Source: Actinoplanes couchii
Lineage (GTDB): Bacteria; Actinomycetota; Actinomycetes; Mycobacteriales; Micromonosporaceae
NCBI RefSeq assembly: GCF_016862075.1
Contig: NZ_BOMG01000097.1
Location: 109,448 to 173,447, forward strand
DNA: 64,000 nt
Direction: 5' to 3'
Shown here: piece by piece, positions 17,718-25,973 of the stretch
Numbering within the stretch: the first letter of the stretch is position 1
Layout of the letters: every line of letters starts with the position of its first letter
The notes under the pieces: model-generated
The model's input: only the letters and a program-made list of their open reading frames with translations
The model's database searches: none
Told to the model about the DNA's origin: nothing
Translations under genes and position numbers: made by a program

Positions 17718-18752
17718 ATGCGTGCGACCTACATGTTCGGCGCCGGCGACGTGCGTGTGATCGACGTGCCGGATCCGAAGCTCGAGCAGCCCACCGACGC
17801 GATCGTGCGGATCGTGGCGGCCTGTGTCTGCGGCAGCGACCTGCACCCGTACCACTCGATGGCGGCCGATGAGAACGGCAAGCCGATGGGGCACGAGTTC
17901 GTCGGCGTGGTCGAGGAGACCGGCGCCGAGGTTCGTACCGTGAAGGCCGGTGACCTGGTCATCGCGCCGTTCGCGTGGCAGGACAACGCCTGCGACTTCT
18001 GCCGCGAGGGCTTCCAGACCTCGTGCCGGCACGGCGGGTTCTGGGCGGCCGGCGGTATCGGCGGTGGCCAGGCCGAAGCGGTCCGCGTCCCGCAGGCTGA
18101 CGGCACCCTCGTCAAGGCACCGGTCGAGACCGGCTCGGCGCTGCTGCCGTCGCTGCTGACGCTGTCGGACGTGTTCGCCACCGGCCATCACGCGGCTGTG
18201 CGCGCCGGCGTCAACGCGCGGACCACCGTGACGGTGATCGGGGACGGCGCCGTGGGTCTGCTGGCGGTGCTGTCGGCGAAGCGCCTCGGTGCCGAGCGGA
18301 TCATTCTGATGGGCCGGCACCGGGCCCGTACCGATCTGGGGTGCGAGTTCGGGGCGACCGACGTCGTCGCCGAACGCGGCCAGGAGGGCATCGCCAAGGT
18401 CCTGGAGCTGACCAGCGGCGACGGCACCCACACCGTCCTGGAGTGCGTCGGGCACACACCCGCCTACGAGCAGGCCCTCGGCGTGGCCCGGGTCGGTGGG
18501 GTGATCAGCCGCGTCGGCGTGCCGCAGTACACCGACGGTGACATCGGCTGGAACCTGTTCGGCCGCAACCTCACGCTGACCGGCGGTCCCGCCCCGGTCC
18601 GCCACTACATCGACGAGCTGCTGCCCGACGTGCTCAGCGGCGCCGTCGACCCGGGCAGGGTGTTCGACCGCACCGTGAGCCTGGAGCAGACCCCGGACGC
18701 CTACCGGGCGATGGACGCCCGCGAGGCCCTCAAGGTCCTCGTCCGCCCCTGA
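17718..18752 (+). CDS. Zinc-dependent alcohol dehydrogenase (MDR superfamily)
   Basis: A 344-residue NAD(P)-dependent dehydrogenase. VCGSDLHPYH carries the catalytic zinc Cys, GHEFVGVV the zinc His-Glu, and VIGDGAVGLLAVLSAKRLGA the Rossmann nucleotide-binding turn. The structural zinc lobe is partly visible (CDFCREGFQTSC). The ATG follows CGAAGGG with a usual spacing. It begins a run of co-directional redox genes and is probably regulated by the flanking XRE-type proteins. The substrate is unknown. Confidence 0.92.
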   Translation: MRATYMFGAGDVRVIDVPDPKLEQPTDAIVRIVAACVCGSDLHPYHSMAADENGKPMGHEFVGVVEETGAEVRTVKAGDLVIAPFAWQDNACDFCREGFQTSCRHGGFWAAGGIGGGQAEAVRVPQADGTLVKAPVETGSALLPSLLTLSDVFATGHHAAVRAGVNARTTVTVIGDGAVGLLAVLSAKRLGAERIILMGRHRARTDLGCEFGATDVVAERGQEGIAKVLELTSGDGTHTVLECVGHTPAYEQALGVARVGGVISRVGVPQYTDGDIGWNLFGRNLTLTGGPAPVRHYIDELLPDVLSGAVDPGRVFDRTVSLEQTPDAYRAMDAREALKVLVRP

Positions 18753-18770
18753 CTTCTGACGTGACCGGCC

Positions 18771-18795
18771 GCCGGAACCGCACCGCGGTTCCGGC
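18771..18795 (+). terminator. Intercistronic hairpin
   Basis: GCCGGAACCGC and GCGGTTCCGGC form a perfect 11-base stem with a three-base loop between the dehydrogenase and regulator genes. There is no T-run, so it may attenuate or stabilise rather than stop transcription. Confidence 0.5.
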
Positions 18796-18812
18796 GACGA
18801 GGGAGGCCCGTG

Positions 18813-19676
18813 ATGAATCACCGCGAGCAGATCCGTGACTTCCTGACCACCCGCCGCGCCAAGCTCACCCCCGCTCAAGTCGGGCTGCCGACCGCCGGGA
18901 CCAGCCGACGCGTGGCCGGCCTGCGCCGGGAAGAGGCGGCGATGCTGGCCGGGGTGAGCGTCGACTACTACACCCGCCTCGAACGCGGCAATCTGGCCGG
19001 AGCCTCCGACGGTGTCCTGGACGCTTTGGCGCGCGGCCTGCGCCTCGACGACGCCGAACGCGAGCACCTGTTCAACCTGGCCCGCACCGCGAACGCCGCC
19101 CCCGCCGCCCGCCGCCGCACGGCCAGTCCTCGCTGGCTGCGACCCGCCGTGCAGCAGATCCTGGACAGCATGATCGGCACCCCGGCCCGGGTGCACAACG
19201 CCCGCCTGGACGTGCTCGCCGCCAACCCGCTCGGCCGCGCCCTCTACGCGCCGCTGATGGCCACCACGGTCCGGCCGGCCAACAACGCCCGATTCACGTT
19301 CCTCGACCCGTGCGCGCGGGACTTCTACCGCGACTGGACGCGCGTCGCCGACGACATCGTGGCGATCCTGCGCGCCGAAGCCGGCCGCCACCCCTACGAC
19401 AAGGACCTCACCGGCCTGATCGGAGAGCTGTCCACCCGCAGTCTCGAGTTCCGCACCCGGTGGGCGGCACACGACGTGCGCTCGCATCACAACGGCATCA
19501 AACGCCTGCGCCACCCGCTCGCCGGCGACATCGACCTCACCTTCGAGGCCATGGCTCTGGCCACCGACCAGGGCCTGACGTTGGTGGCGTACGTCGCCGA
19601 GCCCGGGTCGGCCAGCGCGGCGGCGCTGCGGCTGCTCGCCCTCACCGAGACCACTGCCGCGGTCGAGGCCCGATGA
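18813..19676 (+). CDS. XRE-family regulator with MmyB-like domain (paralogue)
   Basis: A 287-residue paralogue of the regulator at 16714-17583, nearly identical through the helix-turn-helix (the REEAAMLAGVSVDYYTRLER stretch is shared) and diverging in the ligand domain. GGGAGG lies six bases before the ATG. It lies inside the redox gene run, and its TGA overlaps the next gene's ATG by four bases. Two related regulators around one dehydrogenase suggest duplication and split ligand specificity (inference). Confidence 0.9.
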   Translation: MNHREQIRDFLTTRRAKLTPAQVGLPTAGTSRRVAGLRREEAAMLAGVSVDYYTRLERGNLAGASDGVLDALARGLRLDDAEREHLFNLARTANAAPAARRRTASPRWLRPAVQQILDSMIGTPARVHNARLDVLAANPLGRALYAPLMATTVRPANNARFTFLDPCARDFYRDWTRVADDIVAILRAEAGRHPYDKDLTGLIGELSTRSLEFRTRWAAHDVRSHHNGIKRLRHPLAGDIDLTFEAMALATDQGLTLVAYVAEPGSASAAALRLLALTETTAAVEAR

Positions 19677-20323
19677 CCAGCCGGCGAACGCTTCTTCAAC
19701 TCGGTACGGCCGGGATCGCCCTGTCCGCCTGCGGCACACCGCAGCCACCACCACGTGTCGAAGGGCCGCGATCTTCCATGACAGCGTCTGCCGCGGGCCG
19801 TCGGGTACTGCTGGCCTACTTCTCCCGGGCGGGAGAGAACTACCACAACGGTGGCCGGCGCATGCTCGAGGTCGGTAACACCGAGGTGGTCGCGGAGATG
19901 ATCCGCGAGGCGCTGGGCTGCGACGTGTTCCGGATCGAGGCCGCGCAACCCTACCCGCGCGAGTACGACCCGACGGTGGCCCGCAACGTCCGCGAACAGG
20001 ACGCCGGCGCCCGGCCGGCGATCGCCGCTGCGCTGCCGTCACTCGCCGCATACGACACCGTGATTCTGGGCAGCCCGATCTGGAACGTCCGCCCGCCGAT
20101 GATCATGACCACGTTCACCGAAGCGTTCGACTTCACCGGCACGACAGTGTTCCCGCTGACCACCCACGCGATGAGCGGACTCGGCCGGGCCGTGGAGGAC
20201 TACACGGCCTCCTGCCGCGGCGCCACGCTCGGCGAAGCCCTCGCCATTCGCGGCGAACAGGCTGCGGACAGCGGGCCCGATGTCGAGGCGTGGCTGCGCC
20301 GCATCAGCCTGCTCCCCGGCTAG
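19673..20323 (+). CDS. Tat-type lipoprotein flavodoxin
   Basis: A 216-residue protein. SRRTLLQLGTAGIALSAC is a twin-arginine lipoprotein signal (Cys20). The mature domain is flavodoxin-like: LLAYFSRAGENYHNGG forms the FMN phosphate loop and LGSPIWNVRPPMIMTTF the second flavin loop. Flavodoxin_4-type proteins carry electrons or reduce small molecules. Export of a folded, FMN-loaded flavodoxin would explain the Tat signal. It is translationally coupled to the upstream regulator. Confidence 0.85.
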   Translation: MTSRRTLLQLGTAGIALSACGTPQPPPRVEGPRSSMTASAAGRRVLLAYFSRAGENYHNGGRRMLEVGNTEVVAEMIREALGCDVFRIEAAQPYPREYDPTVARNVREQDAGARPAIAAALPSLAAYDTVILGSPIWNVRPPMIMTTFTEAFDFTGTTVFPLTTHAMSGLGRAVEDYTASCRGATLGEALAIRGEQAADSGPDVEAWLRRISLLPG

Positions 20324-20340
20324 AGAAAAGGACGATTGTG

Positions 20341-20715
20341 ATGACCTGGACCAGCGACGAACTCGCCAAGGTCGGCAATGCCGAGGAACTGCGCGTCGCC
20401 TCCTACCGCACCGATGGCACACTGCGGCCGTACGTGACGATCTGGGCCGTCCGCGCCGGCGACGACCTGTACGTGCGCAGCGCCTACGGCGCCGGCAACG
20501 GCTGGTTCCGCCGCGCCACGGCGTCCGGGACCGGCCGTATCCAGGCCGGTGGTGTCGAACGCGACGTCACCTTCACCACCGTCGATCCCGGCGCGCAGCC
20601 TGGCATCGACGAGGCCTACCACCGCAAGTACGACCGCTACGGGCCGGCGATCGTCGGCTCCGTCACCGGCCCGCAGGTGCCCGCCGTCACCCTGCGCCTG
20701 CTGCCCACCACCTGA
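20341..20715 (+). CDS. DUF2255 family protein
   Basis: A 124-residue protein. LRPYVTIWAVRAGDDLYVRS and the C-terminal YHRKYDRYGPAIVGSVTG strip are typical of DUF2255, a split-barrel family related to flavin reductase-like folds. GAAAAGGA precedes the ATG. It lies 17 bases after the flavodoxin gene and 16 before the aldo-keto reductase gene, clearly in one operon. The function is unknown; a redox or cofactor-binding role fits the context. Confidence 0.85.
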   Translation: MTWTSDELAKVGNAEELRVASYRTDGTLRPYVTIWAVRAGDDLYVRSAYGAGNGWFRRATASGTGRIQAGGVERDVTFTTVDPGAQPGIDEAYHRKYDRYGPAIVGSVTGPQVPAVTLRLLPTT

Positions 20716-20731
20716 TCCGAAGGGAAGCACT

Positions 20732-21754
20732 ATGGAACTGCGACCGCTGGGACGTACCGGTGTCCAGGTCAGCAAGCTGTGCCTGGGCACCATGATGTTC
20801 GGTGACTGGGGCACCAAGGACCACGACGAGAGCATCAAGATCATCCATCGGGCGCTGGACGCCGGGATCACCTTCGTCGACACCGCCGACGTCTACTCCG
20901 CCGGCGAGTCCGAGGTCATCGTCGGCAAAGCGCTCAAGGGCCGCCGCGACGACATCGTCCTGGCCACCAAGTTCTTCATGCCGATGGGCGACAACCCGAA
21001 CCACCGCGGCGGCTCCCGCCACTGGATCATGAAGTCCGTCGAGGACTCCCTGCGCCGCCTCGGCACCGACCACCTCGACCTCTACCAGATCCACCGGTGG
21101 GATCCCGCCGTCGACCTCGACGAAACCCTCGGCGCACTGACCGACCTCGTACGTGCGGGCAAGGTCCGCTACCTCGGGCACTCGACCTTCCCCGCCTCCA
21201 CCATCGTCGAAGCCCAGTGGGTCGCCGAGAAACGCGGCCGGGAACGGTTCGTCACCGAACAGCCGCCCTACAACATTCTCGTGCGCAACATCGAGAACGA
21301 GGTGCTGCCGGTCACCCAGCGCTACGGCATGGGCGTCATCCCCTACAGCCCGCTCGCGGGCGGCTGGCTCTCCGGCCGCTACCGCAAGGACGCACAGGAA
21401 GGCCCGACGTCCGAGGCCCGTAAGCGGCTGGCCGCCCGCTTCGACCTGTCGCTGCCGGAGAACCAGCGCAAGCTGGAGGCCGCCGAGCAGCTCGCGCAGC
21501 TGGCCGACGACGCCGGTCTCACGCTGATCCAGCTGGCGATCGCGTTCGTGCTGCGCCACCCGGCGATCACCGCCCCGATCATCGGCCCGCGCACCATGGA
21601 CCACCTGGAGTCCCAACTGGCCGCAGCTGATGTGGTGCTCTCCGACGACGTCCTCAACCGGATCGACGAGATCGTCCCGCCCGGCCTGACGATCAACCCC
21701 GCGGAGAACGGCTGGGTCAGCCCGTCCCTGCAACCGGCCGCCCGCCGCCGGTAG
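20732..21754 (+). CDS. Aldo/keto reductase
   Basis: A 340-residue NADPH-dependent reductase of the (beta/alpha)8 AKR fold. FVDTADVYSAGESEVIVGKA holds the catalytic Asp and Tyr, LATKFFMP the Lys, and YQIHRWDP the His. The C-terminal IIGPRTMDHLESQL strip binds NADPH. The length is usual. AAGGGAAG lies five bases before the ATG. It is the last gene before a strong terminator and probably reduces aldehydes or ketones. Confidence 0.95.
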   Translation: MELRPLGRTGVQVSKLCLGTMMFGDWGTKDHDESIKIIHRALDAGITFVDTADVYSAGESEVIVGKALKGRRDDIVLATKFFMPMGDNPNHRGGSRHWIMKSVEDSLRRLGTDHLDLYQIHRWDPAVDLDETLGALTDLVRAGKVRYLGHSTFPASTIVEAQWVAEKRGRERFVTEQPPYNILVRNIENEVLPVTQRYGMGVIPYSPLAGGWLSGRYRKDAQEGPTSEARKRLAARFDLSLPENQRKLEAAEQLAQLADDAGLTLIQLAIAFVLRHPAITAPIIGPRTMDHLESQLAAADVVLSDDVLNRIDEIVPPGLTINPAENGWVSPSLQPAARRR

Positions 21755-21770
21755 ACCGGCCCCTGCGCAG

Positions 21771-21808
21771 CACCCGCCGTCCGAGCTTGCCGGCTCGGAC
21801 GGCGGGTG
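21771..21808 (+). terminator. Terminator of the redox operon
   Basis: CACCCGCCGTCCGAGC and GCTCGGACGGCGGGTG form a perfect 16-base stem with a six-base loop, ending the run that begins at 17718. Confidence 0.85.
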
Positions 21809-21823
21809 TATCCGTGTGAAGGG

Positions 21824-21838
21824 GGTACTGCCAGTACC
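21824..21838. promoter_or_regulatory. Shared operator-like motif, copy 2
   Basis: GGTACTGCCAGTACC is a perfect palindrome of seven-base arms, located in the promoter region of the DHA2 exporter. It is the better copy of the motif at 17620. Confidence 0.5.
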
Positions 21839-21918
21839 GGGCAAGGCCGTTACTCCCTGGCCCGGGGCTTTCGCGGTTGTCTTGAGTCAGCAGACATCCT
21901 CTCGAAGGGAAGTGCCCG

Positions 21919-23397
21919 GTGCCGACACCGCGCCCCACGACCGAGCCCGCGACCCGGGCCGCGACCGGTCACCCCACGATGATCCTGGCGATCATCTGCC
22001 TGAGCTACTTCATGGTCATCCTCGACAACTCGATCATCTTCACCGGCCTGCCCAAGATCGAAGAGGCGATGGCGTTCACCCCGACCAGCCTCACCTGGGT
22101 CCAGGACGCCTACACCCTGGTCTTCGGCGGCCTGCTCCTTCTCGGCGCCCGCTCCGGCGACATCGTCGGGCGCCGCCGCATGTTCATCATCGGCCTGATC
22201 CTGTTCGGCCTCGCCTCGTTCCTGGTCGGCGTCGCCCCGGCCGCCTGGTGGATGATCGCCGCCCGCGCCCTGCAGGGCATCGGCGCCGCGATCCTCGCCC
22301 CGTCGTCGCTGTCGCTGCTGACCGCCAGCTTCTCCGAAGGCCCTCAGCGTGCCAAGGCCGTCGCCGCCTACAGCGCTGTCGCCGGCATCGGCGCCAGCGC
22401 CGGCCTCGTCGTCGGCGGTGTCCTGGCCGACCTGGTGTCCTGGCGGGCCGGGTTCTTCCTCAACGTGCCGATCGCCGCCGCCATGATCGTCCTCGCGGTG
22501 CGGGTCATCGGTGAGACCGAGCGTCGCCGCGGCCGTTTCGATCTCATCGGGGCGCTCTGCGCGACCCTGGGTATGACCGCGCTGGTGTTCGGGATCGTCG
22601 ACGCCGCCGAAGCCGGCTGGGCAGCCCCGACCACCATCGGCGCCTTCGTCCTGGGCGTCCTGTTGCTGACCGCGTTGGTGCTCAACGAAGCCCGCGCCGA
22701 GCAGCCGATCATGCCGCTGCGCCTGTTCGCCAACCGGCAGCGTACCGGCTCCTACCTGGTCCGCATGCTGTACATGGGCGCGATGATCGGGTTCTTCTTC
22801 TTCACCACCCAATACCTGCAAGGCGTCCTGGGCTTCACCGCACTGCAGGCCGGCATCGCGTTCCTGCCCATGTCAGCGGTCAACTTCGTCGTCGCCCTGA
22901 TCGTCACCCGCCTCGTGACCCGCTTCGGCGCCACCCCGACCCTGATCACCGGCGTAGCCCTCACGCTGGCCGGAATGGCCTGGCTCAGCCGTGCCGGCCT
23001 CGACAGCAGCTACCTGCTCGCCGTCGCCCTGCCGATGGTCGTCATCGGGGTCGGCCAAGGCCTGGCCTTCGCTCCCATGACCTCCGCCGGCCTCAACGGC
23101 GTCAACGGCAACGACGCGGGAGCCGCGTCCGGCCTGATCAACACCTTTCACCAGATCGGCAGCGCGCTCGGCCTCGGCATCCTGACCACCGTCGCCGTCG
23201 CAGCCGTCCCTGTCAGCAGCAGCGAACGAACCGCCCTGGCCGACCGCGTCGGCGCCGCCCTCACCGGCAGCACCGCCATGCTGACCCTCGCCCTCGTGCT
23301 GGTCGTCGCCCTCATCGCCCGCACCTCTCGCGCCCAGCGTGGACCGGGCAATGCCGAATCCGCTGCAGCCCCCCAGCAGGCTCTCGCCAACCGCTGA
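21919..23397 (+). CDS. DHA2-family (EmrB/QacA-type) MFS drug exporter
   Basis: A 492-residue transporter with 14 hydrophobic segments. SLTWVQDAYTLVFGGLLLLG is motif D1 and GARSGDIVGRRRMFIIGL motif A of the DHA2 group; GASAGLVVGGVLADLVSWR is the antiporter motif C region. It exports lipophilic or cationic compounds by proton antiport. The GTG start follows GAAGGGA by eight bases. It has its own promoter region with the palindrome at 21824, so it may be induced by the same regulators as the redox genes. Confidence 0.93.
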   Translation: MPTPRPTTEPATRAATGHPTMILAIICLSYFMVILDNSIIFTGLPKIEEAMAFTPTSLTWVQDAYTLVFGGLLLLGARSGDIVGRRRMFIIGLILFGLASFLVGVAPAAWWMIAARALQGIGAAILAPSSLSLLTASFSEGPQRAKAVAAYSAVAGIGASAGLVVGGVLADLVSWRAGFFLNVPIAAAMIVLAVRVIGETERRRGRFDLIGALCATLGMTALVFGIVDAAEAGWAAPTTIGAFVLGVLLLTALVLNEARAEQPIMPLRLFANRQRTGSYLVRMLYMGAMIGFFFFTTQYLQGVLGFTALQAGIAFLPMSAVNFVVALIVTRLVTRFGATPTLITGVALTLAGMAWLSRAGLDSSYLLAVALPMVVIGVGQGLAFAPMTSAGLNGVNGNDAGAASGLINTFHQIGSALGLGILTTVAVAAVPVSSSERTALADRVGAALTGSTAMLTLALVLVVALIARTSRAQRGPGNAESAAAPQQALANR

Positions 23398-23451
23398 CTG
23401 CACCACCCAACTGTTCCTACTACCCGACACGACACCGCACACCGGTGGACC

Positions 23452-23844
23452 AGCGCCGGCGCAGCCACCGACGAAACCGCGGTCGTGTTCGCCGGCGTCA
23501 CCGTCATCATCGCGCTGGCCGGCCTGTCGATCGTCGGCATCGGCTTCCTCACCGAGATGGGCCTGGCCGCCGCCTCCACCGTCGCGGTCGCCGTGCTCAT
23601 GTCCCTGACCCTGCTACCCGCGGTCATCCGTGTCGCCGGCGAACGGATCATGCCCAGCCGCGAGCGCAAGGGCCTGCGACAGCTGACCGCGAGCCTGCCG
23701 AACACCACGGTGATACCGGTGGTCGGCGACATCACCCTCCAGGACGACATCGAGCCCTGTGGGACCGCGTCAGCGGTGCCGACGACTTTGACGGGTGCCG
23801 CCGTTGTCGACCAGGGTTCCGGAGGCAGCGGGTTCGGTCTGTGA
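23452..23844 (+). pseudogene. Relic of an MMPL/RND-type transporter
   Basis: About 65 codons match the second half of MMPL proteins: VVFAGVTVIIALAGLSIVGI, then GLAAASTVAVAVLMSLTLLP. The fragment has no start, no N-terminal half and a random tail to the stop. It shows that an MmpL-type gene was once here. Confidence 0.55.
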
Positions 23845-23910
23845 GTAGTAGTACGACTCGCCGAACGGCCCGTACGCGACTGGCGATCGCCGGTGAACTG
23901 GGCGGCCGGG

Positions 23911-24717
23911 TCATACCTCGACGGTGTCGACGAAGGCCCGGACTGCCTGGACGGTGGGGCCCGGAGCGCTCAGGTGCGGGAAGTGGCCGGTGGCGCTGAG
24001 GATCTCCAGGCGGCTGCCGGGGATGTGTTCGTGCAGGTGATCGCCGACCGAGGCCGGCACCATCGCGTCGGCGGTGCACTGCAGGACCAGCGTCGGCAGG
24101 GTGATCCGGGGCAGGTCGTCGCGGTGGTCGGACAGGAAGGTGGCGCGGGCGAACTGCAGGGCGATCCGCGGGTTCGTACGGGCGAAGCTCTGTACCAGTT
24201 CTTCGGTCAGTTCGGGCCTGGTGCCGTCGGCCATCACGGTCGGTGCGGTGGCCCGTGACCAGCCCAGGTAGTTGCTGTCGATGGCGTCCAGCAGGCCCTC
24301 GATGTCGGCGCGGGAGAAACCGCCGGTATAACCGTCGTCGTCGACGTAACGCGCCGATGCGGTGATCATGACCAGGCCGGCGAAGCGTTCCGGTTCCTCG
24401 ATCGCGGCGAGGGCGCCGATCATGCCGCCGACCGAGTGACCGACCAGCATCACCTGGTGCAGGTCCAGGGCCCGCAGGATGCGCAGCAGATCGTCGGCGT
24501 GGCCGTGCAGCGTGCCGTAGCGCTCGGACGGGTAGCCGTCGACGGTGCCCTGGTCCTCGCCGATGATGTCGAACAGCACGGTCCGGTGGTCTTTCTCGAA
24601 CTCCGGGGTGATGAACCGCCACATGTGCTGGTACTCGCCGTAGCCGTGGACGAAGACCATGGGCGGCGCGTCTGCGTTCCCGCCGAGCCGGACGCGATGT
24701 CTCCTCAGTACATCCAT
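23911..24717 (-). CDS. RsbQ/KAI2-like alpha/beta hydrolase
   Basis: A 268-residue hydrolase resembling Bacillus RsbQ along its whole length. Ser95 in GHSVGG, Asp217 (CTADAMVP) and His245 (TGHFPHL) are at almost the RsbQ triad positions, and RYGTLHGHADDLLRIL and FLSDHRDDLP are family strips. RsbQ works with the PAS-domain phosphatase RsbP in energy-stress activation of sigma B; no RsbP is adjacent here. Plant relatives sense karrikins and strigolactones. It is the last gene of a four-gene operon, 21 bases after the nitrilase gene. Confidence 0.9.
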   Translation of the reverse strand: MDVLRRHRVRLGGNADAPPMVFVHGYGEYQHMWRFITPEFEKDHRTVLFDIIGEDQGTVDGYPSERYGTLHGHADDLLRILRALDLHQVMLVGHSVGGMIGALAAIEEPERFAGLVMITASARYVDDDGYTGGFSRADIEGLLDAIDSNYLGWSRATAPTVMADGTRPELTEELVQSFARTNPRIALQFARATFLSDHRDDLPRITLPTLVLQCTADAMVPASVGDHLHEHIPGSRLEILSATGHFPHLSAPGPTVQAVRAFVDTVEV

Positions 24718-24738
24718 CGACGAAACGATACGCCGTGA

Positions 24739-25452
24739 TCAGAGCCGGAAGGTGGCCATGCCGGTGGTGCCGGTGGGTACCTGGGCGACGACCTCGCCGT
24801 CGGGGTTCAGCACGCAGGTGGGGCCGAGGGCGAGACGCCCGTCGCGGGTGCCGGTGATGTCGGCTGCGGCCAGCCACAGGCCGGTTTCGCGTACGCGGCG
24901 GGCCCTGATTTTGTTGTGTTGGTGTTGCCAGTGGACGGCCCGGTCGGCGGGCATCATGTTCTGTGACGGGTGGACCAGCAGGGTGGCGCCGGCGGCCGCG
25001 ATGCGGGCTGCGGGTTCGGGGAACTGGGCGTCGTAGCAGATGTTGATCCCGAAGCGGACACCCTTGCAGTCGAACACCGGGTAGTCGTCGCCCGGGGCGA
25101 ACACCGGCGACTCCCCCGCTGTCAGCCGGTTCTTGCGGTACCGGCCCAGCACCTCCCCGCCCGCGATCACCACCGCCGTGTTGTGGAAGGCGCCGCCCGA
25201 GCGTTCGATCATGCCGACGACCAGCATCGGCCGGACCTGGGACAGCCGCCGCAGCACCGCGCCGAACTCCGGCGACCCGATCTCGAGCGCCTGCTCCCGG
25301 ACATGGTCCGCGGTGACGAGATAACCCTGCAGAAAACATTCCGGCAGTACGAGCAGGTCGACATCCGCCTGATGTACGAATCCGAGGATCATGTCGACGG
25401 CCGCGTCCACGTCACCGAGGATCTCCGGCGTCTGACCGACCCCGATCAGCAT
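24739..25452 (-). CDS. Carbon-nitrogen hydrolase (nitrilase superfamily)
   Basis: A 237-residue amidase-type enzyme. The Glu-Lys-Cys triad is Glu38 (LVLPECF), Lys107 (YRKNRL) and Cys139 (NICYD). The length fits a single-domain omega-amidase or carbamoylase-like member. Its ATG lies within the stop region of the 2H gene (seven-base overlap, ATGCTGA), so the two are coupled. The substrate is unknown. Confidence 0.9.
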   Translation of the reverse strand: MLIGVGQTPEILGDVDAAVDMILGFVHQADVDLLVLPECFLQGYLVTADHVREQALEIGSPEFGAVLRRLSQVRPMLVVGMIERSGGAFHNTAVVIAGGEVLGRYRKNRLTAGESPVFAPGDDYPVFDCKGVRFGINICYDAQFPEPAARIAAAGATLLVHPSQNMMPADRAVHWQHQHNKIRARRVRETGLWLAAADITGTRDGRLALGPTCVLNPDGEVVAQVPTGTTGMATFRL

Positions 25453-25973
25453 CCGAGCTCGAAAGTGGCCACGGTGTTCCAGTTCCCGCCCGCCACCGAG
25501 GCCATCAGATGCACCGACGAGACCGGCACGTCGATCGGCAGCTGTGGTTCCACTTCGGCGGCCGCGTCCAGCAGCACCCGATGCGGCTGATCATGCCCGA
25601 CGGTCAGATGCGGAACAACTTCGGTGAACCTTCCGTCGTACGGCCGCACCCCCGGGAAACGGTCGACCACCAGCCGGGTCAGTTCCCGCAACGGCCCGGC
25701 CGGTTCGGGCGCCAGCCACACCACCCGCTGCCCGAACCAGCCGACCGACGCCAACGTCACCGTGAACCGGGGCACCGCCGCGATGATCGACCGCAGCTCG
25801 GTGACCACCGCGGCGGTGGCCGGCAGGAACGGGAAGACCACGGTGATGTGCGCCGGCATGCCCCGGGAGGCGCTCCGGTCGAACCGCGCCCGCAACCCGC
25901 CCACCACAGGCTCGGCCGCGGGCACCGCAACGAGCAACGCGGTTCTGTCAGAACGATTCTCCTGGGACTCCAT
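25446..25973 (-). CDS. 2'-5' RNA ligase-like 2H phosphoesterase
   Basis: A 175-residue protein with two HxTx motifs, HITV (His42) and HLTV (His122), which define the 2H phosphoesterase fold of LigT-type RNA ligase/cyclic phosphodiesterases. Such enzymes open 2',3'-cyclic phosphates or act on RNA or small nucleotides. The ATG overlaps the GH84 stop by one base (TGATG). The biochemical link to a secreted hexosaminidase is not obvious. Confidence 0.87.
   Translation of the reverse strand: MESQENRSDRTALLVAVPAAEPVVGGLRARFDRSASRGMPAHITVVFPFLPATAAVVTELRSIIAAVPRFTVTLASVGWFGQRVVWLAPEPAGPLRELTRLVVDRFPGVRPYDGRFTEVVPHLTVGHDQPHRVLLDAAAEVEPQLPIDVPVSSVHLMASVAGGNWNTVATFELGC

Noticed and set aside
17214..20051. 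945-residue minus-strand frame
   Set aside because: It is antisense to the dehydrogenase, regulator and flavodoxin genes and is Arg/Pro/Gly-rich with no domain; a high-GC artefact.
23732..25339. 535-residue minus-strand frame
   Set aside because: It is off-frame to the RsbQ-like and nitrilase genes, which have clear catalytic motifs.
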